Positions 35,541 through 45,292 of a stretch of DNA of 64,000 nucleotides are shown here, one piece after another. The stretch covers positions 2,717,725 through 2,781,724 of the forward strand of contig NZ_DF820425.1 in the NCBI RefSeq assembly GCF_000617845.2, in the 5' to 3' direction. The notes under the pieces were generated by a model. That model was not told the DNA's origin and searched no databases. It saw nothing but the letters and a program-made list of their open reading frames with translations. The translations under genes were made by a program, and so were the position numbers. The stretch comes from Bradyrhizobium sp. DOA9. Its GTDB lineage: Bacteria > Pseudomonadota > Alphaproteobacteria > Rhizobiales > Xanthobacteraceae. Position 1 is the stretch's first letter. The number at the start of each line of letters is the position of its first letter.

Positions 35541-36620
35541 TTGGACAAACGAGCGGAAAGCGTCGAGATCAGGTCCGCCAGCAAGACCTATGGCGCCGTT
35601 CGCGCCCTCGACGACGTTTCGCTCACTGTCGGCGCCGGTGAATTCGTCTCGCTGCTCGGCCCCTCCGGCTCCGGCAAGACCACGCTGCTCGGAATCCTCG
35701 GCGGCTTCATCCTGCCCTCGTCGGGCACGATCCTGTTCGGCGGCCGTGACGTCACCTACATGCCGCCGCACAAGCGCGACATCGGCGTCGTGTTCCAGAA
35801 CTACGCGCTGTTTCCGCATATGAGCGTCGGCGAGAACGTCGCCTTTCCGCTGCGTGCGCGGCGCCTGCCGAAATCGTCCTGGCCCGACAAGGTGCGCGCA
35901 GCGCTCTCGATGGTCGGCCTTGCCGGCTATGAGGAGCGCGGCATCGCCCAGCTCTCCGGCGGCCAGCGCCAGCGCGTGGCTTTGGCGCGCGCCATGATCT
36001 TCGAGCCGCGCCTGATCCTGATGGACGAGCCGCTTTCCGCGCTCGACAAGCAGCTGCGCGAATCCATGCAGATCGAGCTGCGCGCGCTGCACAAGCGTAT
36101 CCAGGCCACCATCATCTACGTCACCCATGACCAGCGCGAGGCGCTGACCATGAGCGACCGCGTCGCCGTCATGAAGGACGGCCGGCTGGTCCAGATCGAC
36201 GCGCCCGAGCGGCTGCACGATCATCCCGCCGATTCCTTCGTCGCCAGCTTCATCGGCGAAGCCACGATGCTGCCGGTCCGCCGCGTCGATGCCTCCAGCG
36301 TCGCGCTCGGCAATGCCTTGCTGCGCAGCGCGCGCGCCATTCCCGATGGCGATGCCCTGATGCTGGCCGTGCACAGCGAAAAACTGCTGATCGACGACGG
36401 CGCGCAGGATGCCGCCTGCAACCGGCTGACCGGAACGGTCACCGATATCGTCTACCAGGGCGAGAGCCTGCGCATCTTCATCGCGCTCGAAGACGGCATC
36501 GCGCTCAGCCTGCGCCAGCCGAGCTATCACCAGGCCTACACCCGCATCCCGCCGCTCGGCGGCAGCCTCACCGTCACGCTCCACCCCGAGGACACCATCG
36601 TCGTCCCCAGGGTGGACTGA
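35541..36620 (+). CDS. ABC transporter ATP-binding protein (PotA-like)
   Basis: The ATPase of a polyamine/amine-type importer, 359 residues. Walker A GPSGSGKT is at 40-47, the Q-loop Gln at 86, the LSGGQ signature at 138-142 and Walker B LILMDE at 158-163. A TOBE-type regulatory domain follows from about residue 275. The start is TTG at 35541 with GAGG upstream. It heads an operon whose permeases and binding protein come after two enzyme genes. Confidence 0.93.
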   Translation: MDKRAESVEIRSASKTYGAVRALDDVSLTVGAGEFVSLLGPSGSGKTTLLGILGGFILPSSGTILFGGRDVTYMPPHKRDIGVVFQNYALFPHMSVGENVAFPLRARRLPKSSWPDKVRAALSMVGLAGYEERGIAQLSGGQRQRVALARAMIFEPRLILMDEPLSALDKQLRESMQIELRALHKRIQATIIYVTHDQREALTMSDRVAVMKDGRLVQIDAPERLHDHPADSFVASFIGEATMLPVRRVDASSVALGNALLRSARAIPDGDALMLAVHSEKLLIDDGAQDAACNRLTGTVTDIVYQGESLRIFIALEDGIALSLRQPSYHQAYTRIPPLGGSLTVTLHPEDTIVVPRVD

Positions 36621-36650
36621 AGTCTTGTTGCAACCTGAGAGAAGAAGAAC

Positions 36651-37367
36651 ATGACGACCCAAACCGCGTTCAGCAATTTCAAGGTCCTCACCTTCGACGT
36701 CGTCGGCACCCTGATCGATTTCGAGACCGGCGTGCTGTCCGCGGTGCGCAAGATCTCGGGCAAGACGCCGGCCGAGCTCAGCGACGACAAGATCTTCGAA
36801 TCCTATAAGCGCGGGCGCGACAAGCATTACGAGCGTTCGAGCGAGGTGATGTTCTACGTTTATCGCTATCTCGCCAAGGAGCTCGGGCTGCCGGCGGATG
36901 ACGCCTCATGCGACGTGTTCCAGCTCGCCGTGCTGCGCTGGGGGCCGTTCTCCGATTCCGTCGAGGCGCTGAAGCGGCTGCGCACGAAATTCCGCCTGGT
37001 GGCGATGACCAATGCCGACCGCGTCGCGCTGTCCTGCTACGCGCATGCGCTGGGCGATCCCTTTGATGACACCGTCTGTGCCGACGACACCGGCGTTGCA
37101 AAGCCGAACCCGGAATTCTTCGCCTACAACAAGGGCCGCCAGTCGGCGTTCGGCTACAAGCAGTCCGACATCCTGCACGTCGCGCAGAGCCAGTATCACG
37201 ACATCGGGATCGCGCGGAAGCTCGGCTACAAGGTGTGCTGGATCGAGCGCCGCCAGGGCATCGCCGGCTTCGGCGGCACGCCGGCGGTGGAGACGCTGAC
37301 CAAGCCGGACTTCCATTATCCGACCCTGAAGGCGCTCGCGGACGCCGCGATCGGGCCGGCGGCGTAA
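36651..37367 (+). CDS. HAD-superfamily hydrolase, haloacid dehalogenase type II-like
   Basis: A 238-residue HAD hydrolase. The nucleophile is Asp16 in FDVVGTL; the residue two places on is Val, not the Asp used by phosphatases, which is the dehalogenase-like pattern. Motif II is AMTNAD, motif III Lys lies in GVAKPNPEFF, and motif IV in HVAQSQYHDIGIARKLG. The actual substrate is unknown. It sits inside the ABC importer operon, so it may act on the imported compound. Confidence 0.85.
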   Translation: MTTQTAFSNFKVLTFDVVGTLIDFETGVLSAVRKISGKTPAELSDDKIFESYKRGRDKHYERSSEVMFYVYRYLAKELGLPADDASCDVFQLAVLRWGPFSDSVEALKRLRTKFRLVAMTNADRVALSCYAHALGDPFDDTVCADDTGVAKPNPEFFAYNKGRQSAFGYKQSDILHVAQSQYHDIGIARKLGYKVCWIERRQGIAGFGGTPAVETLTKPDFHYPTLKALADAAIGPAA

Positions 37368-37379
37368 CGGAGAGGTGGC

Positions 37380-38687
37380 ATGACACGGGACTTTAGCGCG
37401 CTGCCGTCGGTCAATTCGCTGTGGGAAGCCACGGCGGAGCCGGCGCGCGCGTTTCCCGTGCTGTCGGGCGAGCAACAGGCGGATGTGGTGATCATCGGCG
37501 CTGGCTACACCGGTCTCTCCGCCGCGCACCACATCGCCAAGAGCGGACTTGCTCCGGTTGTGCTCGAAGCGAACCGCCCTGGCTGGGGCGCGAGCGGGCG
37601 CAATGGCGGCGTGATCACCGCAAAGTTCCGCCTGTCGTTCCGCGAGATCGATGCCGCGCATGGCCGCGCCATGGCGCGGCGCATGTACGAGATCGCACAT
37701 GAATCGACCGACATGGTCGAGGAGCTCGTGTCCGAATTCGGCATCGCCAGCGCGAACCTTGTGCGCACCGGTCAGGTCAAGGCCGCGCACAATGAGACGA
37801 CGCTAAAGGCCGCGATCGACGAAGCGAATTGGATGACGCGCGAGATGGGCTCCGCCGAGGTCCGCATCCTCGACAAGAACGGCGTGCGTGAGGAGACCGG
37901 CTCCGACATCTTCGTCGGCGGCGTGCTCAATCCCGGCTCCGGCGGCATCCATCCGCTGAACTATCTGCGCGGCCTTGCCGACGGCGTGGCGCGCCGCGGC
38001 GTCCCCATCTTCCAGCAGTCGCCGGTCGTCAAGCTTCGGCGCGAGAGGGACGGCATCGTCGCCGAGACGCCGCACGGCGCCGTGCGCGCAAAACAGGCGA
38101 TCATCGCCACCAACAGCTATTCGGATCTCACCGGCGCGACCGCGCATCTGCAGCGCACGCTGATCCCGTTCCGCAGCGCCATGGTCGCGACCGAGCAGCT
38201 GCCGCGTAATCTTGCGGGAAAGCTGATGCCGACGGGGCGCACCTATACCGAGACCAAGCGCATGATGCGCTGGTTCCGCATGGTCGACAACCGCGTCATC
38301 TTCGGCGGCCGCGGCGCCTTCGGCAAGCAGGATTCGCAAGCCGCGTTCGACGCCTTGCGCAAGGCGATGGTCGGCATCTTCCCCGATCTCGCCGATGTCC
38401 CGCTCGCATACAAATGGTCGGGGCTCGTCGCAATGACGCTGGACTCGGTGCCGCATATCGGCCGGCTCGACGACCGCACGCTGGTCTCGGTCGGCTACAA
38501 CGGCGCCGGTGTTGCGATGTCGAGCCTGATGGGCCGCTATCTCGCCGCCTTCGTGCGCGGCGAGACGCCCGACGTCGGCCTGCTCGACGCGAGGCGCTTG
38601 AAAGCAATTCCGTTCTATCCGCTGCGTGAGCCTGCCGTGCGCGTGGTCGCCGGCTGGTACCAGTTTCTCGATGCGATCGGTCAGTGA
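37380..38687 (+). CDS. FAD-dependent amine/amino-acid oxidase (DAO family)
   Basis: A 435-residue flavoprotein of the DAO family with a dinucleotide-binding motif (VIIGAGYTGLSAAHHIAKSG, about residues 38-57), the second motif WGASGRNGGVIT and a C-terminal GYNGAGVAMSSLMGRYLA. It is close in style to gamma-glutamylputrescine oxidoreductase (PuuB). Placement inside a PotABCD-like operon supports oxidation of an imported amine or amino acid. It begins 12 bases after the HAD gene. Confidence 0.88.
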   Translation: MTRDFSALPSVNSLWEATAEPARAFPVLSGEQQADVVIIGAGYTGLSAAHHIAKSGLAPVVLEANRPGWGASGRNGGVITAKFRLSFREIDAAHGRAMARRMYEIAHESTDMVEELVSEFGIASANLVRTGQVKAAHNETTLKAAIDEANWMTREMGSAEVRILDKNGVREETGSDIFVGGVLNPGSGGIHPLNYLRGLADGVARRGVPIFQQSPVVKLRRERDGIVAETPHGAVRAKQAIIATNSYSDLTGATAHLQRTLIPFRSAMVATEQLPRNLAGKLMPTGRTYTETKRMMRWFRMVDNRVIFGGRGAFGKQDSQAAFDALRKAMVGIFPDLADVPLAYKWSGLVAMTLDSVPHIGRLDDRTLVSVGYNGAGVAMSSLMGRYLAAFVRGETPDVGLLDARRLKAIPFYPLREPAVRVVAGWYQFLDAIGQ

Positions 38688-38709
38688 GATTGATTTGGAG
38701 GAGGTGAGG

Positions 38710-39756
38710 ATGACGACGACGCAGAAATTTGGATTGGGCTGGGCGCTGCTGGGCGCGATCGGATTGAGCAGTGCGGCCGATGCCGCCGAGCAGATCACCT
38801 TCGTCTCGCAGGGCGGCGCCTATCAGCAGGCGCAGACGGTGGCGATCCTCGATCCCTCCGCCAAGAAGCTCGGCATCACCATCAACCAGGACTCCATTCC
38901 CGACGCCTGGCCCGCGATCAAGACCCAAGTCGGCAGCGGCAAGCCGATCTGGGACGTCGTCGACACCCCGACCGGCAACTGCCTGCGCGGCGGCGAGCAG
39001 GGGCTGATGGAGAAGCTCGACTTCTCGAAAATTCCGAATGGCGCGGCGATGCCGGAGGCGTATCGCAGCCCCTATTCAGTGTCCTACGAGTTCTATTCGA
39101 GCGTGCTTGCCTACAGCCAGAAGACCTTCCCGAAGGATGCGCCGAACAGCTGGGCCGATTTCTGGGACGTGAAGAAATTCCCCGGCCGCCGTGCGTTGCG
39201 CAACCACCCGTTCGCGACCCTCGAGGCCGCGCTGATGGCCGATGGCGTCGCGCCCGACAAGCTCTATCCGCTCGACGTCGACCGCGCCTTCAGGAAGCTG
39301 GAAGAGATCAAGCCGCACATCACGGTGTGGTGGACCTCGGGCGCACAGTCGGCGCAGCTGCTCAATGACGGCGAGGTCGACATGGAGATGGCCTGGAACG
39401 GCCGCGTCAGCGCGGTCGCCAAGGAAGGCGCGAAGGTCGCCTTCACCTATAACCAGGGCATTTTGCAGAGCACCTCGCTCTGCATCCTCAAAGGCGCGCC
39501 GAATCTCGGCACGGCGGTGAAATTCCTCAACGAGGCCGTCGATCCCGTGCACCAGGCCAATCTGCCGCTCCACATCGATTACGGTCCGGGCAATCCCAAG
39601 GCGTTCGAGACCAGCGTGATCAAGCCCGAGCGCGCCGCGCAATTGCCGAGCGAGCCGGCCAATGCGGCCAAGCAAACGCTGATGTCCTACGCCTGGTGGT
39701 CCTCGCCGGCCGGAGAGGCCGCCGAGAAGCGCTGGGCGTCCTTCATGCAGAAGTGA
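38710..39756 (+). CDS. ABC transporter substrate-binding protein (PotD-like)
   Basis: A periplasmic binding protein of 348 residues in the spermidine/putrescine-type family. A signal peptide (residues 1-25, ending ADAA) precedes EQITFVSQGGAYQQAQ. Typical segments are VWWTSGAQSAQLLNDGEVD and MAWNGRVSAVAKEG. The ATG at 38710 follows GGAGGAGGTGAGG. Its ligand may be a polyamine, opine-like compound or amino acid. Confidence 0.92.
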   Translation: MTTTQKFGLGWALLGAIGLSSAADAAEQITFVSQGGAYQQAQTVAILDPSAKKLGITINQDSIPDAWPAIKTQVGSGKPIWDVVDTPTGNCLRGGEQGLMEKLDFSKIPNGAAMPEAYRSPYSVSYEFYSSVLAYSQKTFPKDAPNSWADFWDVKKFPGRRALRNHPFATLEAALMADGVAPDKLYPLDVDRAFRKLEEIKPHITVWWTSGAQSAQLLNDGEVDMEMAWNGRVSAVAKEGAKVAFTYNQGILQSTSLCILKGAPNLGTAVKFLNEAVDPVHQANLPLHIDYGPGNPKAFETSVIKPERAAQLPSEPANAAKQTLMSYAWWSSPAGEAAEKRWASFMQK

Positions 39757-39767
39757 GCGAGGCAGCG

Positions 39768-40637
39768 TTGACGACTTCAGTGCCAGATCCCTCCCAAAAG
39801 CATCAGCGCCGCGAGCACGGCCTGATGCTGGCACTGGTGTCGCCGGCGCTGCTGGTGATCCTGGCCCTGATCGTGCTGCCGGTCGGCTGGCTGGCCTGGC
39901 AGTCGATCTACAATGACGGCTTCACGCTGGAGAACTATCGCCGGGTCTTCACCGAGGACGTCTATTGGCGCAGCTTCGCGCTGACCTTTGAGATCAGCCT
40001 CGCGGTCACGGTGATCGCGCTGCTGCTCGGCTATCCCGTGGCCTATCTCGCCAATTCCGTGCCCAGGGGATGGAGCATCCTGATCCTGTCGCTGGTCGTG
40101 CTGCCGTTCTGGACCAGCGTGCTGGTGCGCGCCTATGCCTGGCTGGCGCTGCTGCAGCGCACCGGCGTGATCAACCAGTTGCTGCGCTATCTCGATGTGA
40201 TCTCCGAGCCGCTCGCGCTGGTGCACAACACGTTCGGCACGGTGGTCGCGACCGTGCACATCCTGCTGCCGTTCATGGTGCTGCCGCTCTACGCCAGCAT
40301 GCAGAAGATTCCGAACGATCTCATGCAGGCCGGCGCCAGCCTGGGCGCTAGTCCGTCGCTGACGTTTTTCCGCGTGTTCCTGCCGCTGTCGCTGCCGGGC
40401 GTGCTCGCGGGCTGCACCATGGTGTTCGTGCTCTGCCTCGGCTTCTATATCACGCCGGAGCTGCTCGGTGGCGGGCGCACCGTGATGGTGTCGATGCTGG
40501 TGAGCCGCAATGTCGAGCTCTACAACCAGTTCGGGGCGGCGAGCGCGGTCGCGGTGGTGCTGCTCCTCGGCGTGCTCGCTATCTTCTGCGTCGTCAGCCG
40601 CTTCATCTCGCTCGATCGCGTGCTGGGGCAGAAATGA
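39768..40637 (+). CDS. ABC transporter permease (PotB-like)
   Basis: A 289-residue membrane protein with six predicted helices and the EAA-type loop (QAGASLGASPSLTFFRVFLP). Start choice is open: TTG at 39768 has GAGG six bases upstream, while GTG at 39753 overlaps the previous stop. It overlaps the second permease by four bases. Confidence 0.92.
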   Translation: MTTSVPDPSQKHQRREHGLMLALVSPALLVILALIVLPVGWLAWQSIYNDGFTLENYRRVFTEDVYWRSFALTFEISLAVTVIALLLGYPVAYLANSVPRGWSILILSLVVLPFWTSVLVRAYAWLALLQRTGVINQLLRYLDVISEPLALVHNTFGTVVATVHILLPFMVLPLYASMQKIPNDLMQAGASLGASPSLTFFRVFLPLSLPGVLAGCTMVFVLCLGFYITPELLGGGRTVMVSMLVSRNVELYNQFGAASAVAVVLLLGVLAIFCVVSRFISLDRVLGQK

Positions 40638-41419
40638 TGCGCGCCACGCCCGCACGGATTGCCCTTTACGTGATCAGCGCGCTGGTGCTGGTCTATCTGA
40701 TCATCCCCGTCCTGATCATCGCGCCGATCTCGTTCTCCAGCGCACGCTTCCTGACCTTCCCGCCGCCGTCCTTCTCGCTGCGCTGGTACCAGCAATATTT
40801 CTCAAATCCCGCCTGGATGCAGGCGACGCGGGTGACGCTGACGGTCGCGCTCCTCACCGTCGTGATCGCGACTCCGTTCGGGGTGGCTGCTGCCTATGCC
40901 ATCAGCCAGTCGAAGCTGCGGATCATGCGGTTGATCCATATGGCGCTGCTGCTGCCGCTGGTGGTGCCGATCATCATCATCGCCGTCGGCATCTTCTTCG
41001 TCTATGCCAAGGTCGGTCTGGTCGCGACCATGCCAGGTCTCGTGCTGGCGAACGTGATGCTGGGCCTGCCCTATGTCGTGATTTCGGTGCTCGCGGGCCT
41101 GCAGAGCTTCGATCCCGCGCAGGAGATGGTGGCGCGCAGTCTCGGCATGAACCGCCTGCGCAGCTTTTTCGCGGTGACGCTGCCGCAGATCAAGTCCAGC
41201 GTGGTCGCCGGGGGCGTCTTCGCCTTCATTTCGGCGATGGACGAGACGATCGTTGCGCTGTTCATCTCCGGCGGCCAGTATCAGCCGCTGACCAAACGCA
41301 TGTTCACCGCGCTGCGCGACGAGATCGATCCGACCATCGCCGCGATCTCGACGTTGATGACGGCGGCCTCATTCATGCTGGTGCTCGCGGCGAGTGCGCG
41401 ACAGAAGCGGAGCGGGTGA
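40634..41419 (+). CDS. ABC transporter permease (PotC-like)
   Basis: The second membrane subunit, 261 residues, about six helices, with the EAA-type loop around EMVARSLGMNRLRSFFAVTL. ATG 40634 overlaps the first permease stop. It is the last gene of the importer operon and converges with a racemase gene 28 bases away. Confidence 0.93.
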   Translation: MMRATPARIALYVISALVLVYLIIPVLIIAPISFSSARFLTFPPPSFSLRWYQQYFSNPAWMQATRVTLTVALLTVVIATPFGVAAAYAISQSKLRIMRLIHMALLLPLVVPIIIIAVGIFFVYAKVGLVATMPGLVLANVMLGLPYVVISVLAGLQSFDPAQEMVARSLGMNRLRSFFAVTLPQIKSSVVAGGVFAFISAMDETIVALFISGGQYQPLTKRMFTALRDEIDPTIAAISTLMTAASFMLVLAASARQKRSG

Positions 41420-41447
41420 GGACAGCCCACGTCCCCAGGAGATCAAA

Positions 41448-42137
41448 TCACCCGATCGCGAAATCGGCGGCCGTTTCCGCGTGAATGGCGGTTGTGTCGA
41501 ACGTCTCGACAGACGTGTCGTCGGGGCCGACCAGCATCGTGATCTCGGTGCAGCCGAGGATAATGCACTCCGCACCGTCCGCGACGAGCGCTGCCATCAC
41601 GTCCTGATAACGCCGGCGCGAGCGGGCGGCAACGGTCCCGAGGCACAGCTCGTCGTAGATGATGCGGTTCACCTCGGCGCGCTCGTGTGCGGGAGGAACC
41701 AAGACGTCGAGACCATGCGCGCGCAATCGGTCGATGTAGAAGTCTTCCTCCATCGTGAACTTGGTGCCGAGCAACCCGACCCGCCGATATCCCTTGGCCC
41801 GGATCCGCTCGGCCGTCGCATCGCCGATGTGGATGAACGGAACGCTCACGCCGGCTATGATCTCGGGCGCCAGTTTGTGCATCGTGTTCGTGCACAAGAC
41901 GATCGCCCGCGCGCCGGCACTTTCGAGGCGCTGCGCGACCTCCGCGAGGCTCGCCGCCGCCTCCTGCCAGCGGCCGGCATACTGCATCTGCTTGATCTCC
42001 TCGAAATCGTAGGAATACATCAAGAGCGGAGCCGAATGCAGCTTGCCCATGCGGTCGCGGACCCGCTCGTTGATGAGCTTGTAGTAAAGCGCGGTGCTCT
42101 CCCAGCTCATGCCTCCGATCAGGCCAATGGTTTGCAT
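41448..42137 (-). CDS. Aspartate/glutamate racemase family protein
   Basis: A 229-residue cofactor-independent racemase-type protein. It begins MQTIGLIGGMSWEST and carries both catalytic cysteines, Cys82 in VLCTNTMHK and Cys196 in ILGCTEIT. It could racemise Asp, Glu or a related acid. The ATG at 42137 has GGAG upstream; a longer frame lacks family sequence. It is divergent from the thiamine-diphosphate enzyme. Confidence 0.9.
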   Translation of the reverse strand: MQTIGLIGGMSWESTALYYKLINERVRDRMGKLHSAPLLMYSYDFEEIKQMQYAGRWQEAAASLAEVAQRLESAGARAIVLCTNTMHKLAPEIIAGVSVPFIHIGDATAERIRAKGYRRVGLLGTKFTMEEDFYIDRLRAHGLDVLVPPAHERAEVNRIIYDELCLGTVAARSRRRYQDVMAALVADGAECIILGCTEITMLVGPDDTSVETFDTTAIHAETAADFAIG

Positions 42138-42351
42138 TCCGGTGCTCCAGAGGAGTTGGTTCGGCCGGATCGTAGACGAAGATGCCGAAGCTCGCCATCG
42201 TGGCCGCGGCATGGCCTGTAGTGCAAACGGCAGGGACGGGCATGACGCCTGCGCAGGCTGCGAGAAGCCTTTCGACCTTGCGCACGCTCGCGGCCTGTCC
42301 TAGGCCAGTTCCCGAAACAAGTGCGCATCGCCGAAGTCTCGAGGAGCCGAC

Positions 42352-44013
42352 ATGACCATTCGCAACACCCGCACCGGGGGCCAGATCCTGATCGATCAGC
42401 TCGTCGCGCAAGGGGTCGAGCGCGTCACCTGCGTGCCGGGCGAGAGCTATCTGGCGGCCCTCGATGCGCTGCATGACAGCCCGATCGACGTCGTGATCTG
42501 CCGCGCCGAAGGCGGCGCCGCCATGATGGCGGAGGCTTACGGCAAGCTCACCGGCCGGCCCGGAATCTGCTTCGTCACCCGCGGCCCCGGTGCCACCAAT
42601 GCCAGCCACGGCGTCCACATCGCGATGCAGGATTCGACCCCGATGATCCTGTTCGTCGGGCAGGTCGACACCGGCATGCGCGAGCGCGAGGCGTTCCAGG
42701 AGCTCGACTACAAGGCGGTGTTCGGCTCGATGGCGAAATGGGCGGTCGAGATCGATCGTCCCGACCGCATTCCGGAGCTGGTCGCGCGCGCCTTCCGCGT
42801 CGCCATGCAGGGCCGCCCCGGCCCCGTCGTGATCGCGCTGCCGGAAAACATGCTGACCGAGACCGCGGCCGTCGCCGATGCCATGCGCATCGAGCCCGCC
42901 GTGAGCTGGCCGGCGCCTGCCGATATCGAAAAGCTCGGCGCCATGCTGGCCGGTGCCAAGGCGCCGCTCGTCATTCTCGGCGGCTCGCGCTGGACCGACG
43001 AGGCGACCAAGAGCATCGCGCGGTTCGCCGAGCGGTTCGACCTGCCGGTCGCGACCTCGTTCCGCCGGGCCTCGCTGATCGATGCCGATCATTCGCACTA
43101 TGCCGGCGACCTCGGCATCGGGCCGAGCCCGGGCCTGAAGGCGCGCATCGACAATGCCGACGTCCTCCTGCTGATCGGCGGCCGCATGTCGGAGATGCCG
43201 TCCTCGTCCTATACGTTGCTCGACATTCCCAATCCGAAGCAGAAGCTGATCCATGTGCATCCGGGCTCCGAGGAGCTCGGCCGCATCTATCAGCCTGATC
43301 TGGCGATCCAGGCGACGCCGGCCGCGTTCGCCGCTGCCGTAGAGCCGCTGAAGCCGTCCGGCGCGGTGGCCTGGAAGGGCGAGGCCGCCAAGGCGCATGC
43401 CGATTATCTGGCCTGGACCGGGAAGGCGCGCGAGCTGCCGGGCACGTTCCAGTACGGCCAGGTGATGACCTGGCTGCGCGATCGCCTGCCGAAGGACGCG
43501 ATCGTGTGCAACGGCGCCGGCAACTACGCCGGTTGGATCCATCGCCATCACCGCTTCCACAGCTTTGCCGCGCAACTGGCGCCGACCTCAGGCTCGATGG
43601 GTTACGGCGTGCCCGCTGGCGTGCTGGCCAAGCGGCAATATCCGGATCGCGTCGTCGTCGCGTTTGCGGGCGACGGCTGCTTCCTAATGAACGGCCAGGA
43701 ATTCGCGACCGCCGTGCAGTACGATGCGCCGCTGATCGTCATCATCATCGACAATTCGCAATACGGCACCATCCGCATGCACCAGGAGCGTGACTATCCC
43801 GGCCGCGTCGTCGGCACCCAGCTCAAGAACCCGGACTTTGCGATGTACGCGAAGGCGTTCGGCGGCCATGGCGAGCGTGTCGAGCGGACCGAAGAGTTTG
43901 CTCCGGCGTTCGAGCGCGCGCTCGCCTCGGGCAAGCCGTCGATCCTCCACTGCATCATCGATCCGCGCGCGATCTCGGTCGGCAAGGATTTTACGCCCGC
44001 GGTGAAAGCTTAA
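42352..44013 (+). CDS. Thiamine-diphosphate-dependent enzyme (acetolactate synthase/decarboxylase family)
   Basis: A 553-residue three-domain ThDP enzyme. Glu53 in RAEGGAA is the conserved cofactor-activating Glu; the GDG...N cofactor motif lies at about 441-467 (AGDGCFLMNGQEFATAVQYD then IDNSQYGT). It looks like acetolactate synthase large subunits but there is no small-subunit gene, and neighbours are amino-acid racemases and an oxidase, so a 2-oxo-acid decarboxylase or ligase role is likely. The DadA-like gene starts 4 bases after it. Confidence 0.88.
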   Translation: MTIRNTRTGGQILIDQLVAQGVERVTCVPGESYLAALDALHDSPIDVVICRAEGGAAMMAEAYGKLTGRPGICFVTRGPGATNASHGVHIAMQDSTPMILFVGQVDTGMREREAFQELDYKAVFGSMAKWAVEIDRPDRIPELVARAFRVAMQGRPGPVVIALPENMLTETAAVADAMRIEPAVSWPAPADIEKLGAMLAGAKAPLVILGGSRWTDEATKSIARFAERFDLPVATSFRRASLIDADHSHYAGDLGIGPSPGLKARIDNADVLLLIGGRMSEMPSSSYTLLDIPNPKQKLIHVHPGSEELGRIYQPDLAIQATPAAFAAAVEPLKPSGAVAWKGEAAKAHADYLAWTGKARELPGTFQYGQVMTWLRDRLPKDAIVCNGAGNYAGWIHRHHRFHSFAAQLAPTSGSMGYGVPAGVLAKRQYPDRVVVAFAGDGCFLMNGQEFATAVQYDAPLIVIIIDNSQYGTIRMHQERDYPGRVVGTQLKNPDFAMYAKAFGGHGERVERTEEFAPAFERALASGKPSILHCIIDPRAISVGKDFTPAVKA

Positions 44014-44017
44014 AGCG

Positions 44018-45283
44018 ATGCCGGACGGCCGCCACGTCGCCATCATCGGAGCCGGCGCGGTCGGCGTGATCAGCGCGATCGAGGCGTTGCGCGAAGGGCA
44101 TCGCGTCACGCTGATCGATCCCGGCGAGCCCGGCGGCGAGCAGGCGGCGAGCTACGGCAATGCCGGCTGGCTGTCGTCGCATTCGGTGATCCCGCCGGCG
44201 GAACCGGGCGTCTGGAAAAAGGTGCCGGGCTATCTGATGGATCCGCTCGGCCCGCTTGCGATCCGCTGGTCTTACTTGCCGAAGGCGCTGCCCTGGCTGA
44301 TCAAATATCTGCTCTCGGGCTGGACCGCGGCGCGGGTCGAGACCACCGCGTTCGCGCTGCGCGACCTGTTGAAGGACGCGCCGCTGCTGCACAGGAAGCT
44401 CGCGGAAGAAGCCGGCGTCCCCGAGCTGATCGAACGCAACGGCGTGATGCATGTCTTCACCTCGCGCGGCAATTTCGACAATGATCTCGGCTGGCGCCTG
44501 CGCAAGAAGGTCGGCGTCGAATGGCTGGAGCTCAATGCCGACGAGATGCGCCAGCGTGAGCCTGACTTGCATCCGCGCTACACCTTTGGCGTCGTGGTGG
44601 AGGAGGCCGGCCGCTGCCGCGATCCCGGCGCTTATGTCGCGGCCCTTGCCAATCATGCGATTGCCAGCGGCGCCAAGCACGTGCGCGCCAAGGCGACCGG
44701 GCTGAAGCTCTCCGGCGGCAGGCTCGTCGCAGTCGTCACCGAGAGCGGCGAGATTGCTTGCGATGCCGCGGTGGTCGCGGCGGGTGCGCGCTCAAAACAG
44801 CTCACCGCGTCGGTCGGCGATCCCTTGCCACTGGAAACCGAGCGCGGCTATCACGTCATGATCGAAAATCCGGAAGCAGGTCCGCGCAGCTCGATGATGG
44901 CCTCCGACGCCAAGATGGTGGTGAACTGGACCAACAAGGGCCTGCGTGCCGCCGGCACGGTCGAGATCGCCGGCCTCGAGGCCGCGCCGAACTGGAAGCG
45001 CGCCGAGATTTTGCGCAACCACCTCGTCAGCATGTTCCCGAAACTGCCGAAGGACATTCCGGCCGCGCGCGTCAAGACCTGGTTCGGCCATCGCCCGAGC
45101 ATGCCGGACGGACGTCCCTGCATCGGCTATGCGCGCGCCACGCGCGACATCGTCTATGCTTTCGGCCACGGCCATGTCGGCCTGGTCGGCTCGGCCCGCA
45201 CCGGCCGTCTCGTCGCCCAGCTCGTGAGCGGCAAGGCGCCGGAGATTCCACTCGCGCCGTTCGCGCCCGAACGTTTTCTCTGA
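44018..45283 (+). CDS. D-amino-acid dehydrogenase-like FAD oxidoreductase (DadA type)
   Basis: A 421-residue DAO-family flavoprotein with the N-terminal FAD motif (VAIIGAGAVGVISAIEALRE) and C-terminal FGHGHVGLVGSARTGRLVAQ. DadA-type enzymes oxidise D-amino acids to 2-oxo acids. Linkage to two racemase-family genes and a ThDP enzyme fits a route from an L-amino acid through its D-form to a 2-oxo acid. It lies 4 bases after the ThDP gene and 9 bases before the next. Confidence 0.88.
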   Translation: MPDGRHVAIIGAGAVGVISAIEALREGHRVTLIDPGEPGGEQAASYGNAGWLSSHSVIPPAEPGVWKKVPGYLMDPLGPLAIRWSYLPKALPWLIKYLLSGWTAARVETTAFALRDLLKDAPLLHRKLAEEAGVPELIERNGVMHVFTSRGNFDNDLGWRLRKKVGVEWLELNADEMRQREPDLHPRYTFGVVVEEAGRCRDPGAYVAALANHAIASGAKHVRAKATGLKLSGGRLVAVVTESGEIACDAAVVAAGARSKQLTASVGDPLPLETERGYHVMIENPEAGPRSSMMASDAKMVVNWTNKGLRAAGTVEIAGLEAAPNWKRAEILRNHLVSMFPKLPKDIPAARVKTWFGHRPSMPDGRPCIGYARATRDIVYAFGHGHVGLVGSARTGRLVAQLVSGKAPEIPLAPFAPERFL

Positions 45284-45292
45284 GAGCGCACC

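Noticed and set aside
36651..37367. HAD gene as a phosphoglycolate-type phosphatase
   Set aside because: The second Asp of the DxD phosphatase motif is replaced by Val, so a dehalogenase-like assignment is safer.
41443..43575. 710-codon minus-strand frame over the racemase and ThDP genes
   Set aside because: It conflicts with the real racemase frame and the ThDP enzyme, and its product is low-complexity.
42352..44013. Annotation as ilvB, biosynthetic acetolactate synthase
   Set aside because: No regulatory subunit gene is adjacent and the neighbourhood is catabolic, so the gene symbol was withheld.
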